Positions 5,833-6,460 of a DNA stretch of 6,460 nucleotides are shown piece after piece. Origin of the DNA: an uncultured Bdellovibrionales bacterium. GTDB taxonomy: Bacteria > Bdellovibrionota > FAC87 > UBA2466. Each line of letters opens with the position of its first letter. Positions within the stretch are counted from its first letter, which is position 1. The translations under genes were made by a program, and so were the position numbers. The stretch is from the NCBI GenBank assembly GCA_937903155.1, contig CALCZU010000046.1, positions 1 to 6,460 of the forward strand. Direction: 5' to 3'. The notes under the pieces were generated by a model. It made no database searches and was not told the origin of the DNA. It saw only the letters and a program-made list of their open reading frames with translations.

Positions 5833-6249
5833 ATGAAAAAAGAACCTGTCCCTTTTTGGAAAAATGGAATCCGTTTCGAATGTCAGGGAAGCGGCAAATG
5901 CTGTACTTCACGCGGAAGTTACGGATTTGTCTACTTAACGATTGAAGACCGAAGACGATTCGCAAAGTACTTCAAAATCCCAACTGCTTCTTTCACAAAA
6001 AAGTATTGTGAAATGACCGGTGGCCATTTCCATCTTAGAGACATTAAAAATGACTGCGAATTTCTAAGCGATAAGAAATGTACCGTCTACGAAGCTCGGC
6101 CAATTCAGTGTCGTACATGGCCTTTCTGGCCTGAAAACATGAACGCGAAGACCTGGAAACGCGACGTCGTCGCATTTTGCCCCGGAATAGGAAAAGGCAA
6201 AACCCATTCCGCGAAATCGATTCAAAAGGTTTTAGACTCTCAGGATTGA
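5833..6249 (+). CDS. YkgJ family cysteine cluster protein
   Basis: This 138-residue soluble protein carries the cysteine-cluster pattern of the YkgJ/CxxCxxCC family, presumed to bind zinc or an iron-sulfur cluster; no reaction is established. The N-terminal part has FECQGSGKCC (C17, C23, C24); the middle and C-terminal half have C59, C75 (NDCEFL), C83 in KKCTVYEARP, C93 in IQCRTWPFWP, and C116 in AFCPG. The order C-x5-CC, then C-x7-C-x-VY-x3-RP-x2-CR-x2-PF is the family signature. The length is normal. The ATG at 5833 has no recognisable ribosome binding site, and no other start codon lies between it and the in-frame stop at 5803-5805. Its ATGA overlaps the stop of the shifted upstream frame, and the old DUF4337 stop is 7 bases upstream, so translation may have depended on coupling to that gene. 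A role in metal handling or protein modification is only a guess. Confidence 0.88.
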   Translation: MKKEPVPFWKNGIRFECQGSGKCCTSRGSYGFVYLTIEDRRRFAKYFKIPTASFTKKYCEMTGGHFHLRDIKNDCEFLSDKKCTVYEARPIQCRTWPFWPENMNAKTWKRDVVAFCPGIGKGKTHSAKSIQKVLDSQD

Positions 6250-6267
6250 AGCCGGTCATAAAGCCCC

Positions 6268-6335
6268 CGTCGTTGCGAGGAGCGAAGCAACGACTTGTCT
6301 GGCGTAGCCCGTAGGGCGGAGACGGAAGCAATCTC
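6268..6335 (+). repeat. Dispersed hairpin repeat, best-preserved copy
   Basis: The copy reads CGTCGTTGCGAGGAGCGAAG, then CAACGACTTGTCTGG, CGTAGCCCGTAGGG and CGGAGACGGAAGCAATCTC. The head GTCGTTGC (6269-6276) and GCAACGAC (6287-6294) pair perfectly around a GAGGAGCGAA loop, and GCCC-GTA-GGGC (6308-6318) forms a second small hairpin within GTCT/AGAC. It starts 18 bases after the stop of the YkgJ-type gene. No U-run follows, so it does not look like an intrinsic terminator. Confidence 0.87.
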
Positions 6336-6460
6336 GATGTAGTGTGAAAGAATGCGGTTGAGGCTACAGGACATTAGCTTTTAAATTATCGGTGAGGATA
6401 CGGAGGAAGTCAGAAGTTCACTTGCGGTCTTTTCCGTTTTCGTGGCGTGTAGGGGATGAG
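6336..6460. other. Unassigned right-end sequence
   Basis: These 125 bases contain no gene I can assign. A GTG at about 6393 opens a plus-strand frame running to the edge with unremarkable coding content, and minus-strand frames enter from the edge and stop within 20-35 codons, one of which could be the end of a gene lying to the right. No terminator or promoter stands out. Confidence 0.5.

Noticed and set aside
6044..6331. Minus-strand open frame over the end of the YkgJ-type gene
   Set aside because: Its first part is the translated repeat (peptide like LRQTSRCFAPRNDG, a usual by-product of this repeat) and the rest is the antisense of a well-supported gene.

Overview
The window (about 6.5 kb, moderate GC by eye) reads as ordinary chromosome of a Gram-negative bacterium. 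One gene has a clear Sec signal peptide, and the gene mix would fit a proteobacterium or a Bdellovibrionota-like lineage. The lineage guess is weak, because no rRNA or marker gene is present.

Left part, minus strand (1-3154): a three-gene operon for the reductive pyrimidine (or hydantoin) degradation route, transcribed right to left. Dihydropyrimidinase opens the dihydropyrimidine ring, beta-ureidopropionase removes the carbamoyl group to give beta-alanine or beta-aminoisobutyrate, and a class III aminotransferase (cut by the left edge) would take the amino group off that product. The last two genes overlap by an ATGA. The first enzyme of the route, dihydropyrimidine dehydrogenase, is not in the window.

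Middle (3155-4080): a 378-bp divergent intergenic region separates the operon from a small heat shock protein gene (Hsp20) on the plus strand. It holds two copies of a dispersed repeat of about 68 bp placed head to head, a 17-bp palindrome overlapping a -35-like element, and a strong ribosome binding site. Hsp20 is followed by a textbook intrinsic terminator.

Right part, plus strand (4081-6249): an exported chalcone-isomerase-like protein is followed after 4 bp by a ten-helix EamA/DMT transporter with a GTG start. Next comes a broken DUF4337-type membrane protein gene, of which only the N-terminal and C-terminal ends remain, in different frames. A YkgJ-type cysteine-cluster protein follows directly. 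A further copy of the repeat lies after it (6268-6335), and the last 125 bases carry no gene that can be assigned.

No convincing new multi-gene system is visible. The points most worth following are the internally deleted DUF4337 gene, the dispersed hairpin repeat (four copies or fragments, including one inside the operon), and the palindrome at the Hsp20 promoter.
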